From contig NZ_JAMJFL010000006.1 in assembly GCF_023544665.1 (NCBI RefSeq), forward strand, positions 186,001 to 250,000: a stretch of DNA of 64,000 bases. The letters are read 5' to 3'. This DNA is from Streptomyces sp. YS415 (lineage in GTDB: Bacteria; Actinomycetota; Actinomycetes; Streptomycetales; Streptomycetaceae). Under the pieces are notes generated by a model. That model saw only the letters and a program-made list of their open reading frames with translations. It had not been told where the DNA came from and searched no databases. Below, one piece after another: positions 1 to 17,819 of the stretch. Every line of letters starts with the position of its first letter. Position 1 is the stretch's first letter. A program made the position numbers and the translations under genes.

Positions 1-3000
1 GGGTACCGAGCGCCGCGTGCAGCACCATGAACACGCTGGCGTCGCAGCGACGGGCCAGCGCCCGTACGGCCTGGTGCAGGGTGGCGGGCACGGTGAGGTC
101 GACGGTCGCGCCGCGCAGGCTGGGTGCGGCGGGCCGTGGCCGGTCCGTGGGCAAGGGGAGCTCTTCCGGCAGCCCGTCCAGCGTCTTGCGCCAGAACTCC
201 GCCTGGCGGTGCAGCAGCCCGTCCGGGTCGGACTCGTCACCGAGCAGCGCGCGCTGCCACACCGCGTGGTCCGCGTAGCCCACCGGAAGCGGGGCGAAGG
301 AGGGGCGCTGACTCCGGCTGCGCGTGGTGTACGCCTCCGCCAGGTCCCGCAGCAGCGGCAGTGCGGACCAGCCGTCGGCGGCGATGTGGTGCAGCACCAG
401 GACCAGGACATGCTCGTCAGGGCCTAGGGCGAACAGCTCGGCCGCGAACGGCGCTTCCTCGTCGATGCGGAACGGGTGTGAGGCAGCGTCGGCGAGTTGG
501 CCGGGCAGCTCCGCCTCGGTGACCGGCGTGACCGGAAGCTCCGGCCGTGCCGACTCGGCGTCGAGGATGACCTGCCGGGGCGTGCCCGCGTCGTCGGGCA
601 GCACCGTGCGCAGCGCCTCGTGGCGGTCTGTCAGATCGCCGAGCGCGGCCTGCATCGCGTCGGCGTCGAGGGCACCGGTGAGCCGCGCCGCGAACGCCAT
701 GTTGTACGCCGGGTTCGGCCCCTCCAGCCGGTACAGGAACCACATGCGCTGCTGTGCGAACGACAGCGGCAGCGGATCCGGGCGCTGCCCGGCGCGCAAC
801 GGCGGCCGGGTGCTGCGCGCGCCCAGGCGCTGCGCGAGGGCGGCGACCGTGGGTGCGTCGAAGACCGTCCGCAGCGGCAGTTCCACTCCCATGGTGGAGC
901 GGACGCGGCTGGCGAGCCGTGTCGCGAGCAGCGAGTGCCCGCCCAGGGCGAAGAAGTCGTCGTCGATGCCGACCTCGGGCACCGAGAGGATCTCCGCGAA
1001 CAGGTCGCAGAGGATCTCCTCGGACGGGTTGCGGGGTCGTCGGCCCGCCGCGGCCGGACCGAGGTCGGGCGCGGGCAGGGACCGGCGGTCGAGCTTGCCG
1101 CTGGGTGTCAGGGGAAGCGCGTCGAGTGCGACGAACGCGGACGGAACCATATGTTCTGGCAGCGCCGCCGCGAGATGGCGGCGCAGCTCTACGGGATCGG
1201 CCGCGCCGGTCGTGTAGGCGACCAGCATCGGGTCGCCGTCGGTGGCGAGGTCGCGGCGGGCCACCACGGCGGCCTGCCGGACGTCGGAGTGTGCGGCGAG
1301 TACGCCCTCGATCTCACCGGGTTCGATGCGGAAGCCGCGTATCTTCACCTGGTCGTCGGTCCGGCCCAGGTACTCGATCACACCGTCCGCTCCGCGCCGG
1401 GCCAGGTCGCCCGTGCGGTACATCCGGGTGCCGGGAAGGCCGTACGGGTCGGCGACGAACCGTTCGGCGGTGAGCGCGGAGCGGCCCAGGTAGCCGTGCG
1501 CCAGCTGAGGGCCCGCCAGGTACAGCTCCCCTGGCACGCCGGCCGGGACCGGGCGCAGGGCCGCGTCGAGGACGTATGCCGAGGTGTTCCACACCGGGCG
1601 GCCGATCGGCACGCCGTCGCGGCCGCCGCCGTCGGCCGGGCACGGCCAGGCGGTGACGTCCACGGCGGCCTCGGTGGGCCCGTACAGATTGTGCAGCTCC
1701 ACCGCGCCCCCGAAGAGGCTGTGGAAGCCGCGCACGAGGTCGGGGCTGAGCGCCTCACCACTGCACAGCACTCGGGTGAGGCCCGTGCACCGTGCCGCCT
1801 CCGGCTCGGCGAGGAAGGCGCGCAGCATCGACGGGACGAAGTGCGCCGTGGTGACGGACTGCTCCCGGATGAGCCGCGCCAGGTACTGCGGGTCCAGATG
1901 GCCCTGCGGGCGGGCCACCACCAGCGTCGCGCCGGTGATCAGCGGCCAGAAGAATTCCCACACGGACACGTCGAAGCTGGACGGCGTCTTCTGGAGCACC
2001 CGGTCGGCGGTGGTGAGGCCGTACTCGGCCTGCGTCCACAGGAGCCGGTTGACGATCGCCGAGTGCGGCACGACGACGCCCTTGGGGCGGCCCGTAGAGC
2101 CGGAGGTGTAGATGACGTAGGCCGGATCGGCCGGACGGACGGCGGTCGGCGGGGTGCCATCGGCGGGCGGAAGGGTCTCCGGGTCGTCCAAGGTGAGCAC
2201 CGTGGCGGCGTCGGGCAGCAGGCTCCGCGTCGCGGTGTCCGTCAGGACGGCGACCGGACGCGCGTCGGCCAGCATGAACGCGATGCGGTCCGCCGGATAG
2301 CCGGGGTCCAGGGGCAGGTAGGCGGCGCCGGCACGCAGCACGGCGGCCAGAGCCACGACCAGGTCGGGGGAGCGGGCCAGCGCGACAGCGACGACCGCGC
2401 CCGGGCCCGCGCCCTGCCGGGTCAGCCAGCCGGCGACCCGCTCGGCCCGCGCGTCCAGCTCGGCGTAGCTCAGCCGGTCGCCCTCGAAGACGACGGCGGT
2501 GGCGTCGGGAGTGCGGGCCACCTGCTCGGCGATGAGCGCCGTGAGGGTGGTGTCCGGGACGGGATGGGCGGTGCCGGGCGCGGTCAGCAGCCGGGTCTCG
2601 GCCTCGCCCAGCAGGTCGAGGCGGCCCAGCGGTTCGTCCGGTGTGGTGGCGAACGACTCGAAGGCGCGGTGCAGCCGGTCGGCGACGGACCGCACCTCGT
2701 CCTCGTCCAGCGCGTCGGGCCGGTAGCCCAGTTCCAGACGCAGGCGCGTGCCGGGCAGCACGGTCAGAGCAAGCGGGTAGTGCACGCCCTCGTCGCCGCC
2801 GGCGTTCTCCAGTCGCAGTCCCGGCGCGAGTTCGGTCAACGACTCGGGATCGAACGGGTAGTTCTCCACCACGGCGAGGGTGTCGAACAGTTCCCGCTCG
2901 CCGGCCAGCCGCTGCACCTCCGCCAGGCCTAGGTGCTGGTGCGGGACCAGTGCGGACTGCTCCTCCTGAAGCCGGGCCAGGGCATCGGCGAACGGCCCCG

Positions 3001-3915
3001 CCTCGGGCAGGGTGACCCGTACCGGAACGGTGTTGACGAAGACGCCCACCATGGATTCGACGCCCGGCAGGTCGGCCGGCCGACCGGACACCATGGTCCC
3101 GAAGACGACGTCGCCGCGATTGAGGGACCGCGCCAGGGTGAGCGCCCAGGCGCCCTGGACGACGGTGCCCAGGGTCAGCCCGCGGGCCCGGGCGGCGGAG
3201 GTCACCGACGAGGTCAGCGTGGGGTCGAGCTCGACGACGACCTTGCGCGGTGGCTCGGTCACCGACTCCGACGCGCCGGGCGCGACCAGCGTCGGGCCGT
3301 CCAGGTCCGCCAGCGTCGTCCGCCACGCGGCCTCGGCGGCGCCCCGGTCCTGCGCGGCGAGCCAGTCGAGGTACACGCGAGGGGAGGTGGCGGGCGCCGG
3401 TCGGCCCCCCGTGTAGTGGGCGAACAGCTCCTGCACCAGCAGCGGCTGCGACCAGCCGTCGAGGACGATGTGGTGGTTGGTCAGGACCAGCCGGTGCAGC
3501 TCGGGGGCCAGCCGCAGCAGCGCGAATCGGATCAGGGGCGGCTGCCCCAGGTCGAACCCGCGCTCCTCGTCCAGGACGGTGAGCCGCTCGGTCTCCCGCT
3601 CCCGCTCGTCGTCGGGCAGCCCGGACAGGTCTGTGAAGTGCCACGGCACGTCCACCCGCGAAGGGATGAGCGCGGCGGCCTTCCCCTGCCGGTTGCGGCG
3701 GAACGCGGCCCGCAGGCCCGGCTGGCGGTCCAGCAGGGCCTGGGCGGCGGCTCGCAGCCGCGGCTCGTCGACGGGCCCGCGCAGCGTCAGCGCCAGATGG
3801 CCCGCGTACACGTCGTGGCCGTTCCCGTCGAGCTCCGTCCGGAACAGCAGGCCCTCTTGGAGCGGCGTCAGCGGGAGGATGTCCGCCAGCTTGGAGCGGG
3901 CGCCAGTGCGGCCGG

Positions 3916-3919
<4 letters not shown>
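1..3919 (-). CDS. Siderophore NRPS, C-A(Ser)-T-C-..., 3' end outside the window
   Basis: The second peptide synthetase of the assembly line reads leftward and is cut by the window edge after about 1306 residues. In order it has a condensation domain (HHIVLDGWS near residue 150), an adenylation domain ([11 protein letters not shown] near 606), a carrier domain ([11 protein letters not shown], Ser near 990) and a second condensation domain (HHIAADGWS near 1176). Reading the specificity pocket by hand (FDVSVWE, H, L, S, L, V, D) gives DVWHLSLVDK, very close to the known serine codes, so this module probably loads Ser. The first C domain follows an epimerization domain on the preceding protein and is therefore likely of the D-L type. 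The GTG start overlaps the stop of the upstream NRPS by four bases (GTGA), indicating translational coupling. No thioesterase or reductase release domain is visible, so chain release must be encoded further left. Family and domain order are very clear; the Ser call is an inference. Confidence 0.93.
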
Positions 3920-11826
<7,907 letters not shown>

Positions 11827-11871
11827 GAAGGTTCACGTCCCCTCGACCTGACTGATGGGCCGAACCATAAC

Positions 11872-11890
11872 TTAGGATAGCCTTATCTTG
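11872..11890. promoter_or_regulatory. Iron box (DmdR/IdeR/DtxR-type operator)
   Basis: TTAGGATAGCCTTATCTTG closely matches the actinobacterial iron-box consensus TTAGGTTAGGCTAACCTAA. It lies in the 128-bp gap between the leftward NRPS start and the rightward MFS exporter start, so one repressor site can control synthesis and export together. Binding is inferred from the motif. Confidence 0.82.
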
Positions 11891-11954
11891 CTATCGTGGG
11901 CCGGTCTGCCGGGCTGCCGCCTCGGCGGGGCAACCCAGAGGTGGAGGACGGGCG

Positions 11955-13310
11955 TTGCGCATCAGAGAACTGGCCCTGGACCTGTCCCCTTTGAGGGCCG
12001 GCGGCCCCCTCGGCCTGGTGCTCGCCACCCGCGCTCTCGCCCTCCTGTGCATCGGGCTCACCTCCGTCGGTGTGGTCGTACAGGTCTACGAACAGACCGG
12101 GTCGTCGGTCCAGGTGGGTGCCGTCAGCCTGGTGCTGGGCGCGGGACTGCTGCTCGGCTTCCTGGTCGGCGGCGTCCTGGCCGACCGCAGGGATCGCAGG
12201 GCGCTCATCCTCGTCGGCAGCGGCTGGGCCGTCGTCACCTTCGCCGCCCTGTCGGCGAACGCGGCGGCCGACCGGCCCGCGCTGTGGGTCGTCTACCTCG
12301 CCGGAGCCCTGTTCGGGTTCACCGAGGGGGTCGCGGAGACCGCGCTCACCGCGGTCGTGCCCTCCCTCGTGAGCGAGGAGCACATACCCGCCACGGGGGC
12401 GCTCGTCACGGTCACCACCACCCTCGGAGCGATCGCCGGTCCCATGCTCGGCGGTGTGCTCATCGTCGGACTCGGCCTCGCCGCCACCTTCGGCATCGCG
12501 GCTGCCGGTACGGCGATCACCACGCTGCTGCTGACCCGCCTCGGCCCCATGCCGCCGACCGGCGCGCGGCCCACCGGGTCGAAGGAGTCCGAGCCGCCCA
12601 TGGGGGTGGTGCAGCCGGGCGTGCTGGACGCCCTGCGCGAGGGGTTCGCCTTCATCCGAGGCAGCCGCGTCGTCACCGCCGTGCTCGTCGTGGACCTGTG
12701 CGCCGCGCTCTTCGCCACGCCGACCGCCCTCTACCCGCAGTTCGCGGAGGAACGGTTCGGCGGCGGGCCCGAGTTGGTCGGCCTGCTCACCACGGCTCCT
12801 ATGATCGGCGCGGCCGTGGCCTCGCTCGCCTCCGGCTGGACGGGCCGCACGCGCCATCAATGGCGGGTGCTGTGTGCCGCGGTGGCCGTGTGGGGCCTGG
12901 CCTGTCTCGGTTTCGGCCTCAGTCCGCTGCTCGGCTTCGGTCTGTTCTTCCTCGCCCTCGGCGGCATGGCCGACACCATCTCGGAGATCATGCGCCGCAC
13001 GCTGCTGATGCGGCACACCCCCGACCCCCTCCAGGGCCGGGTGAGCAGCCTCTGGCTCGCCCAGGCCATGACCGCACCGGCACTGGGCGGTGTCCTGGCC
13101 GGCCTTGCCGCCTCGGCGGTCGGCCCGTCCACGGCGGTCGCCGCGGGCGGCGCCCTGTGTGTCGGCTCGCTGTGCCTCGTCGCGCTGCTCTATCCCCAAC
13201 TGTGGCGGGAAACCGGCGAGTCCACCGAACACGAGAGCGAAGGCGCGCAGGACGTTCCGGCAGGTGACGGCGGCCCGGGGAGTAACAGTGGCGCAACGGC
13301 GGCCACCTGA
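11955..13310 (+). CDS. MFS siderophore exporter (EntS-like), 451 aa
   Basis: This is a major facilitator superfamily protein of the enterobactin-exporter (EntS) type, with about twelve hydrophobic segments and the cytoplasmic loop GGVLADRRDRRALI after the second pair of helices, which corresponds to MFS motif A. It probably pumps the finished, iron-free siderophore out of the cell. I chose the TTG start at 11955 because GGAGG lies eight bases upstream. It is divergent from the NRPS genes and shares their iron box, and its stop is only 17 bp from the next iron box, which precedes the importer genes. The C-terminal 35 residues are polar and low-complexity, probably a cytoplasmic tail. The family is clear; the substrate is inferred from the neighbours. 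Confidence 0.9.
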   Translation: MRIRELALDLSPLRAGGPLGLVLATRALALLCIGLTSVGVVVQVYEQTGSSVQVGAVSLVLGAGLLLGFLVGGVLADRRDRRALILVGSGWAVVTFAALSANAAADRPALWVVYLAGALFGFTEGVAETALTAVVPSLVSEEHIPATGALVTVTTTLGAIAGPMLGGVLIVGLGLAATFGIAAAGTAITTLLLTRLGPMPPTGARPTGSKESEPPMGVVQPGVLDALREGFAFIRGSRVVTAVLVVDLCAALFATPTALYPQFAEERFGGGPELVGLLTTAPMIGAAVASLASGWTGRTRHQWRVLCAAVAVWGLACLGFGLSPLLGFGLFFLALGGMADTISEIMRRTLLMRHTPDPLQGRVSSLWLAQAMTAPALGGVLAGLAASAVGPSTAVAAGGALCVGSLCLVALLYPQLWRETGESTEHESEGAQDVPAGDGGPGSNSGATAAT

Positions 13311-13327
13311 GCCTTGATGGCCGGTAC

Positions 13328-13346
13328 TTAGGTATGGCTATCCTTT
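13328..13346. promoter_or_regulatory. Iron box overlapping a false upstream ATG
   Basis: TTAGGTATGGCTATCCTTT is an iron-box-like palindrome (outer TTAGG and CCT blocks and central GGCTA conserved) just before the importer genes. It contains the ATG at 13334, which is the most upstream in-frame start of the next gene. If the box is the operator, that ATG is unlikely to be translated. Confidence 0.7.
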
Positions 13347-13351
13347 GCTTC

Positions 13352-14413
13352 GTGCTTCCGTATTCGCAGAGCCGGTCGGCGGTGTCGCCCGTTCGACCAC
13401 CCGAGGCGGTTCCGCGACGGACTTCCGTACACCTCGTCGCCGTCCCCGTGTGCCTGCTCGCGCTGGGGCTGCTCTGCCTGTGCTCCATCGCTCTCGGCAC
13501 CAAGTCGATCGCGCCGGAACGCGTTCTCGAGCTCCTGTGGAACCCGGACGGCTCCGAGGAGTCGGGGATTATCCATCAGATGCGGGTACCGCGCACCGAG
13601 TTCGGCCTCGTCGTCGGCGCCGCGCTGGGCGTGTCGGGTGCCCTGATGCAGGGTCTGACCCGCAACCCGCTGGCCGACCCGGGTCTCCTCGGTGTCAGCG
13701 CCGGAGCCTCCTTCGGTGTCGTCGTCACCACCGGCCTGCTCGGCATCACCGCCCCCCAGGGGTATGTGTGGTTCGCCTTCGCCGGGGCCCTGGCCGCGAT
13801 CGCCCTCGTCTACGCCCTCGGCAGCGCCGGAAAGGGCGGGGCGACCCCCGCCAAACTCGCCCTCGCCGGCGCCGCCGTCACGGCGCTGCTCCAGTCCCTG
13901 GTCAACGCCGTGCTCTTGTTCGACGCCGCGGCGCTCGGCGACTTCCGCTTCTGGGTCGTGGGTTCGCTGACCGGACAGCCCGCCGGGGTCCTGGTCGACG
14001 TCCTGCCCTTCCTCGCCGTCGGGGCCGTGCTCGCGGCCACCACCGCACCGGCGCTCAACAGCCTCGCCCTCGGCGACGGGGTCGCCACGGCCCTGGGACG
14101 GAACGTCGGTCTCGTACGGCTGCGCGGAGCGGCGGCCGCCACGCTCCTCGCCGGAGGCGCGGTGGCCCTGTGCGGGCCGATCGCGTTCGTCGGCCTGGTC
14201 ATCCCGCAGCTCGCCCGCTTCCTCACCGGCCCCGACCACCGCTGGATCATGCTGTACTCCGCGTTGCTCGGCCCCAGCCTGCTGCTCGCCGCCGACATCG
14301 CCGGGCGCCTGATCGCCCGTCCCGACGAACTGCATGTCGGCATCGTCGTCACGGTGATCGGTGCGCCGTTCTTCATCGCCATGGTGCGCCGCCGACGACT
14401 CCGGGAGCTGTGA
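13352..14413 (+). CDS. FecCD-type ferric-siderophore permease, subunit 1
   Basis: This polytopic inner-membrane subunit belongs to the FecCD/BtuC family. The hallmark VGAALGVSGALMQGLTRNPL precedes the ADPGLLGVSAGA loop, and CGPIAFVGLVIPQLAR is the helix that contacts the ATPase. It forms the channel with the next gene product for import of the ferric siderophore. The start is uncertain. An ATG at 13334 lies inside an iron box, so I prefer the GTG at 13352, with GTG 13382 as an alternative; none has a strong ribosome site, so a leaderless message is possible. From 13352 the protein is about 353 residues, normal for the family. It is followed after 3 bp by the second permease in a four-gene importer operon. 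Confidence 0.9.
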   Translation: MLPYSQSRSAVSPVRPPEAVPRRTSVHLVAVPVCLLALGLLCLCSIALGTKSIAPERVLELLWNPDGSEESGIIHQMRVPRTEFGLVVGAALGVSGALMQGLTRNPLADPGLLGVSAGASFGVVVTTGLLGITAPQGYVWFAFAGALAAIALVYALGSAGKGGATPAKLALAGAAVTALLQSLVNAVLLFDAAALGDFRFWVVGSLTGQPAGVLVDVLPFLAVGAVLAATTAPALNSLALGDGVATALGRNVGLVRLRGAAAATLLAGGAVALCGPIAFVGLVIPQLARFLTGPDHRWIMLYSALLGPSLLLAADIAGRLIARPDELHVGIVVTVIGAPFFIAMVRRRRLREL

Positions 14414-14416
14414 GCC

Positions 14417-15502
14417 GTGACCGTCGACGACACCACGCGCGGCGCCGCCGCCGTCCGCAACGCGGGCGGGGTGGTGCTCCGGCTGCCGGGGACCCGGGCC
14501 TCCTGGATCCTCCGGCCCCGTGGGGCCCTCGTGAGCCTGCTCCTGGCGGTCGCGGTGGCCGCCGCGTTCGTCGTCGAGGTCGCCTTCGGAGAACTCGACC
14601 TGCCGCTCGCCGACGTGGTCCGCAGCCTCGCGGGCGGAGGCGACCCGACGACTGCCCTGGTCGTCCACAGTCTGCGCCTGCCCCGAGCCCTGGTGGGACT
14701 TATGTGCGGCGCCGCGTTCGGCGTCGCCGGAGCCATCTTCCAGACGCTGACCCGTAACCCGTTGGCCAGCCCCGACATCATCGGCGTCTCCGCCGGAGCC
14801 GGTGTGGCCGCCACCGCCGGACTGCTCATGGGGATCGGCTCCGGGCTCGGGCTGCAGACCCTGGCGCTCGTCGGCGGCCTCGGTGCGTCGGCACTCATCT
14901 ACCTGCTCGCCTGGAACAACGGCACCACCGGCTACCGCATTGTCCTCGTCGGCATCGGCATCGCCGCACTGTGCAGCAGCGCCACCAGCTACCTGCTGCT
15001 CAAGGCCGGCGTCTACCAGGCCCAGCAGGCGCTCATGTGGCTCACCGGCAGCCTCAACGCGCGCGACTGGGAACACGTCGGCCCGCTCGCCGTCGCCCTG
15101 GCCGTGCTGCTGCCCTGCGTGGTGCTGCTCGCGCCGTGGCTGGGCGGGCTGCAGTTCGGCGACGAGATCGCGAAAGCCCTGGGCCTGCCGGTGCAGACCG
15201 CGCGGATCGCGCTGCTCGCCGTCGGCGCCGGCCTGGTGTCGTTCGCGACGGCCGCCGCCGGCCCCATCGCCTTCGTCGCGCTGATCGCGCCGCAGATCGC
15301 CGTACGCCTCGTCGGCGTGCCGGGTCCCGCGCTGCTGCCGTCCGCGCTGGTCGGCTCCTTCGTGGTACTGGCGGGTGATGTGGTGGGACGTCAGCTCCTG
15401 CCGGGCACCGAACTTCCCGTCGGCGTCGTGACCGGTGTGCTCGGCGCCCCGTGCCTGCTCTGGCTGCTCGGCAGGTCCAACCGCACCGGCTCAGGAGGGT
15501 GA
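14417..15502 (+). CDS. FecCD-type ferric-siderophore permease, subunit 2
   Basis: This is the second FecCD permease (361 aa), the heterodimer partner of the preceding gene. It carries the same family signature ([32 protein letters not shown]) and the ATPase-contact helix [15 protein letters not shown]. The GTG start at 14417 is 3 bp after the upstream stop, and its own stop is two bases before the ATPase gene, so the genes are tightly coupled. About ten membrane segments are expected. A polar stretch of about 30 residues precedes the first helix. Confidence 0.93.
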   Translation: MTVDDTTRGAAAVRNAGGVVLRLPGTRASWILRPRGALVSLLLAVAVAAAFVVEVAFGELDLPLADVVRSLAGGGDPTTALVVHSLRLPRALVGLMCGAAFGVAGAIFQTLTRNPLASPDIIGVSAGAGVAATAGLLMGIGSGLGLQTLALVGGLGASALIYLLAWNNGTTGYRIVLVGIGIAALCSSATSYLLLKAGVYQAQQALMWLTGSLNARDWEHVGPLAVALAVLLPCVVLLAPWLGGLQFGDEIAKALGLPVQTARIALLAVGAGLVSFATAAAGPIAFVALIAPQIAVRLVGVPGPALLPSALVGSFVVLAGDVVGRQLLPGTELPVGVVTGVLGAPCLLWLLGRSNRTGSGG

Positions 15503-15504
15503 CC

Positions 15505-16341
15505 GTGGAAAAGCGATCGCAGGGGCTCACCGCCGAGGGCCTGACCCTGGCGTACGACGGCCGCAGTGTGGTCAACGCCCTCGACGTGACGATCCCCGCG
15601 GGGCGGGTGACCGCGGTGGTCGGTGCGAACGCCTGCGGCAAGTCGACGCTGCTGCGCGGGCTGTCGCGGCTGCTCTCGCCGAAGGAGGGAGCCGTCTACC
15701 TGGACGGCCGGCTCATCCACACCATGCGAAGCAAGGAACTCGCCCGCCAACTCGGCATGCTGCCACAGTCACCCGTGGCGCCGGACGGCATCACCGTACT
15801 CGACCTGGTCAGGCGCGGACGCAGCCCGCACCAGTCGTGGTGGCGCCAGTGGTCGCCCGATGACGAGCAGGCGGTGTACGACGCACTTGAGGCCACCGGC
15901 CTGCTGGAGCAGGCCGAACGCAGCGTGGACGAACTGTCCGGGGGCCAGCGCCAGCGCGCCTGGATCGCCATGGCACTGGCGCAGGGCACCCCGGTCCTCC
16001 TGCTCGACGAACCCACGAACCACCTCGACCTCGCCCACCAGATCGACATCCTCGACCTGGTCGTCGACCTCAACCGTGAGCAGGGACGGACCGTCGTCCT
16101 GGTGCTCCACGACCTCAACCACGCCTGCCGCTACGCCGACCACGTCATTGCCATGAAGGAGGGACGGGTCGTCGCCGAAGGTGCCCCGGCCGAGGTGATC
16201 GACCGGGAGCTCCTCGCCGAGGTCTTCGGGCTCACCTGCACGGTCATCGAGGACCCGGCAGGAGGCGGCCCGCACATCATCCCGTTCGGCCGTCACCACG
16301 GAGGACGGGCCGGGCACGAGCCGGCCGTCACCGCTCGCTGA
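15505..16341 (+). CDS. ABC transporter ATP-binding protein for ferric siderophore
   Basis: This FepC/FhuC-type ATPase energises the two FecCD permeases. Visible motifs are Walker A (GANACGKST), the Q-loop (LPQSP), the signature [11 protein letters not shown], Walker B ([16 protein letters not shown]) and the switch His ([13 protein letters not shown]). I start it at GTG 15505 because AGGAGGG lies six bases upstream and 278 residues is normal for the family. The frame is open further upstream to 15451, but that would overlap the permease. It is the third gene of the import operon. Confidence 0.94.
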   Translation: MEKRSQGLTAEGLTLAYDGRSVVNALDVTIPAGRVTAVVGANACGKSTLLRGLSRLLSPKEGAVYLDGRLIHTMRSKELARQLGMLPQSPVAPDGITVLDLVRRGRSPHQSWWRQWSPDDEQAVYDALEATGLLEQAERSVDELSGGQRQRAWIAMALAQGTPVLLLDEPTNHLDLAHQIDILDLVVDLNREQGRTVVLVLHDLNHACRYADHVIAMKEGRVVAEGAPAEVIDRELLAEVFGLTCTVIEDPAGGGPHIIPFGRHHGGRAGHEPAVTAR

Positions 16342-16431
16342 CAACCGCTCGCCCGACCGCACCATTCCCTGCACGAACACCCGCACCGCTCACCTGCACG
16401 ACCTGCGGCACGCCCGCTCGGAAGGACAGTC

Positions 16432-17487
16432 ATGCCCCTCTTCAGAATCCCCGCCATCGAGTCCGGTCAGGCGGCCCGGCTCGACCGCCGTCGTTTCCTC
16501 GCCCTCGGCGGGTCGGTCGCCGCCGTGGGACTGTTGGCCGCCTGCGGCGACTCGGACACGGGCAAGGGCTCCGACAAGGGGTCCGACGAGGCCGCCGCCG
16601 GCCCGTGGTCCTTCACCGACGACCGCGGAAAGAAGATCTCGCTGTCCAAGCGGCCGGAGCGGATCGTCGCGCAGTCCCATCCGGCCGCCGCCCTGTGGGA
16701 CTTCGGCATCCAGCCCATCGGCCTGTTCGGCCCGCAGAAGACCGCTGACGGCAAGCCCAGCCCGCAGATCGGCAACGTCGACCTGTCGAAGACCACCTCG
16801 GTCGGCACGGCGTTCGGCGAGTTCCAGATGGAGAAGCTGATCTCCCTCCAGCCGGACCTGATCGTCACCATCGCCTACGGCCCGATGGTCTGGTACATCC
16901 CGGAAGACATCTACAAGAAGGTCGAGGAGGTCGCCCCGATCGCCGTCATCCAACTGATGGGCGTCGCGGTGCCGGACGCCGTCAAGCGCTTCGGCGAGCT
17001 GGCCGCAGCGCTCGGCGCGGATCCGAAGAGCGCCGAGATCGAAAAGGCCAAGGCCGACTTCGAGAAGGCGGCGGCGGGCGTCAAGGCGGCCGCCCAGACG
17101 AAGAGGGGCCTGTCGGTCGCGGTGGTCTCGGGCACGAAGGAGAACTTCTTCGTCGCCGACCCGGCCTTCCACGGCGACGTGAAGTACTTCCAGCAGCTGG
17201 GCCTCGACATCGTCAAGCCCGCCAAGCCGGATGCCGGCTTCGAGGCGCTCAGCTGGGAGGAGGCCGGCCGGTACAAGGCCGACCTGGTCCTGGAGGACGC
17301 CCGTCCCGAGGGCGGCCTGACGCACCAGCAGCTCGGTGCCTACCCGACGTGGAAGGGCAGCCCGGCGGTCAAGGCGGGTCAGGTGTCGGACTGGCAGACG
17401 GAGACGCCGTTCACGTACCAGCGCTTCACCAAGGTGCTGAACGACCTCGCCACCACCGTGAGCAACGCCCGCACCAACGTGGTGTGA
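16432..17487 (+). CDS. Ferric-siderophore substrate-binding lipoprotein (Tat signal)
   Basis: This periplasmic-binding-protein-like lipoprotein (351 aa, FepB/FhuD/BtuF class) delivers the iron-siderophore complex to the FecCD permeases. The N-terminus has a twin-arginine signal (RRRFLALGGSVAAVG) ending in the lipobox LLAAC, followed by a polar Gly/Ser/Asp linker, so it should be exported folded and lipid-anchored outside the membrane. The body starts with the family pattern RPERIVAQSHPAAALWDFGI. GGAAGGA lies upstream of the ATG. It is the last gene of the importer operon and is followed by a strong hairpin terminator. Confidence 0.93.
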   Translation: MPLFRIPAIESGQAARLDRRRFLALGGSVAAVGLLAACGDSDTGKGSDKGSDEAAAGPWSFTDDRGKKISLSKRPERIVAQSHPAAALWDFGIQPIGLFGPQKTADGKPSPQIGNVDLSKTTSVGTAFGEFQMEKLISLQPDLIVTIAYGPMVWYIPEDIYKKVEEVAPIAVIQLMGVAVPDAVKRFGELAAALGADPKSAEIEKAKADFEKAAAGVKAAAQTKRGLSVAVVSGTKENFFVADPAFHGDVKYFQQLGLDIVKPAKPDAGFEALSWEEAGRYKADLVLEDARPEGGLTHQQLGAYPTWKGSPAVKAGQVSDWQTETPFTYQRFTKVLNDLATTVSNARTNVV

Positions 17488-17504
17488 CGCTCGCCCGGTC
17501 GAAC

Positions 17505-17542
17505 GCCTCGGCCCCTGCCACATGCGTGGCAGGGGCCGAGGC
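17505..17542. terminator. Bidirectional hairpin terminator
   Basis: GCCTCGGCCCCTGCCAC pairs perfectly over 17 bp with GTGGCAGGGGCCGAGGC around an ATGC loop, followed by TTT on the plus strand. It separates the rightward importer operon from the leftward MbtH gene and can serve both. Confidence 0.88.
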
Positions 17543-17552
17543 TTTGTGCCGT

Positions 17553-17756
17553 CTACTGGGCGTCGATCAGGCTCTGCGGCCGCAGATCGGTCCAGTTGGC
17601 CTCGACGTAGGCCAGAGCCTCGGAGCGGCTCACCGGCCCGAGGGCCGACCGCCAGCCGTCGGGCACGGTCTGGAACGACGGCCACAGCGAGTGCTGGCCC
17701 TCGTCGTTGACCAGCACCAGGAAGGAACCGTTCTCGTCGTCGAAGGGGTTGGTCAT
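17553..17756 (-). CDS. MbtH-like NRPS accessory protein (67 aa)
   Basis: This short MbtH-family protein binds and activates NRPS adenylation domains. It shows the expected features: [24 protein letters not shown] at the N-terminus, the PDGW motif ([11 protein letters not shown]) and the C-terminal NWTDLRP. Its size matches the family. It lies directly downstream of the salicyl-AMP ligase in the same direction, so it is probably on the same iron-regulated message and serves the A domains in this cluster. Confidence 0.95.
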   Translation of the reverse strand: MTNPFDDENGSFLVLVNDEGQHSLWPSFQTVPDGWRSALGPVSRSEALAYVEANWTDLRPQSLIDAQ

Positions 17757-17819
17757 GGGGTGACGCCTTTCTCGGGGGCGGGGCCGGGCGAGGAGAGGGG
17801 GCCGGTGCGCGCGGCGGGA

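Noticed and set aside
497..2932. Long plus-strand open frame of over 800 codons opposite the NRPS
   Set aside because: Its composition (runs of Arg, Gly, Gln, His) is that of an antisense shadow of a high-G+C gene. The minus strand carries clear NRPS domains over the same bases.
13334..13351. ATG 13334 as start of the first FecCD permease
   Set aside because: It lies inside an iron-box palindrome. Downstream GTG codons give a normal-length protein.
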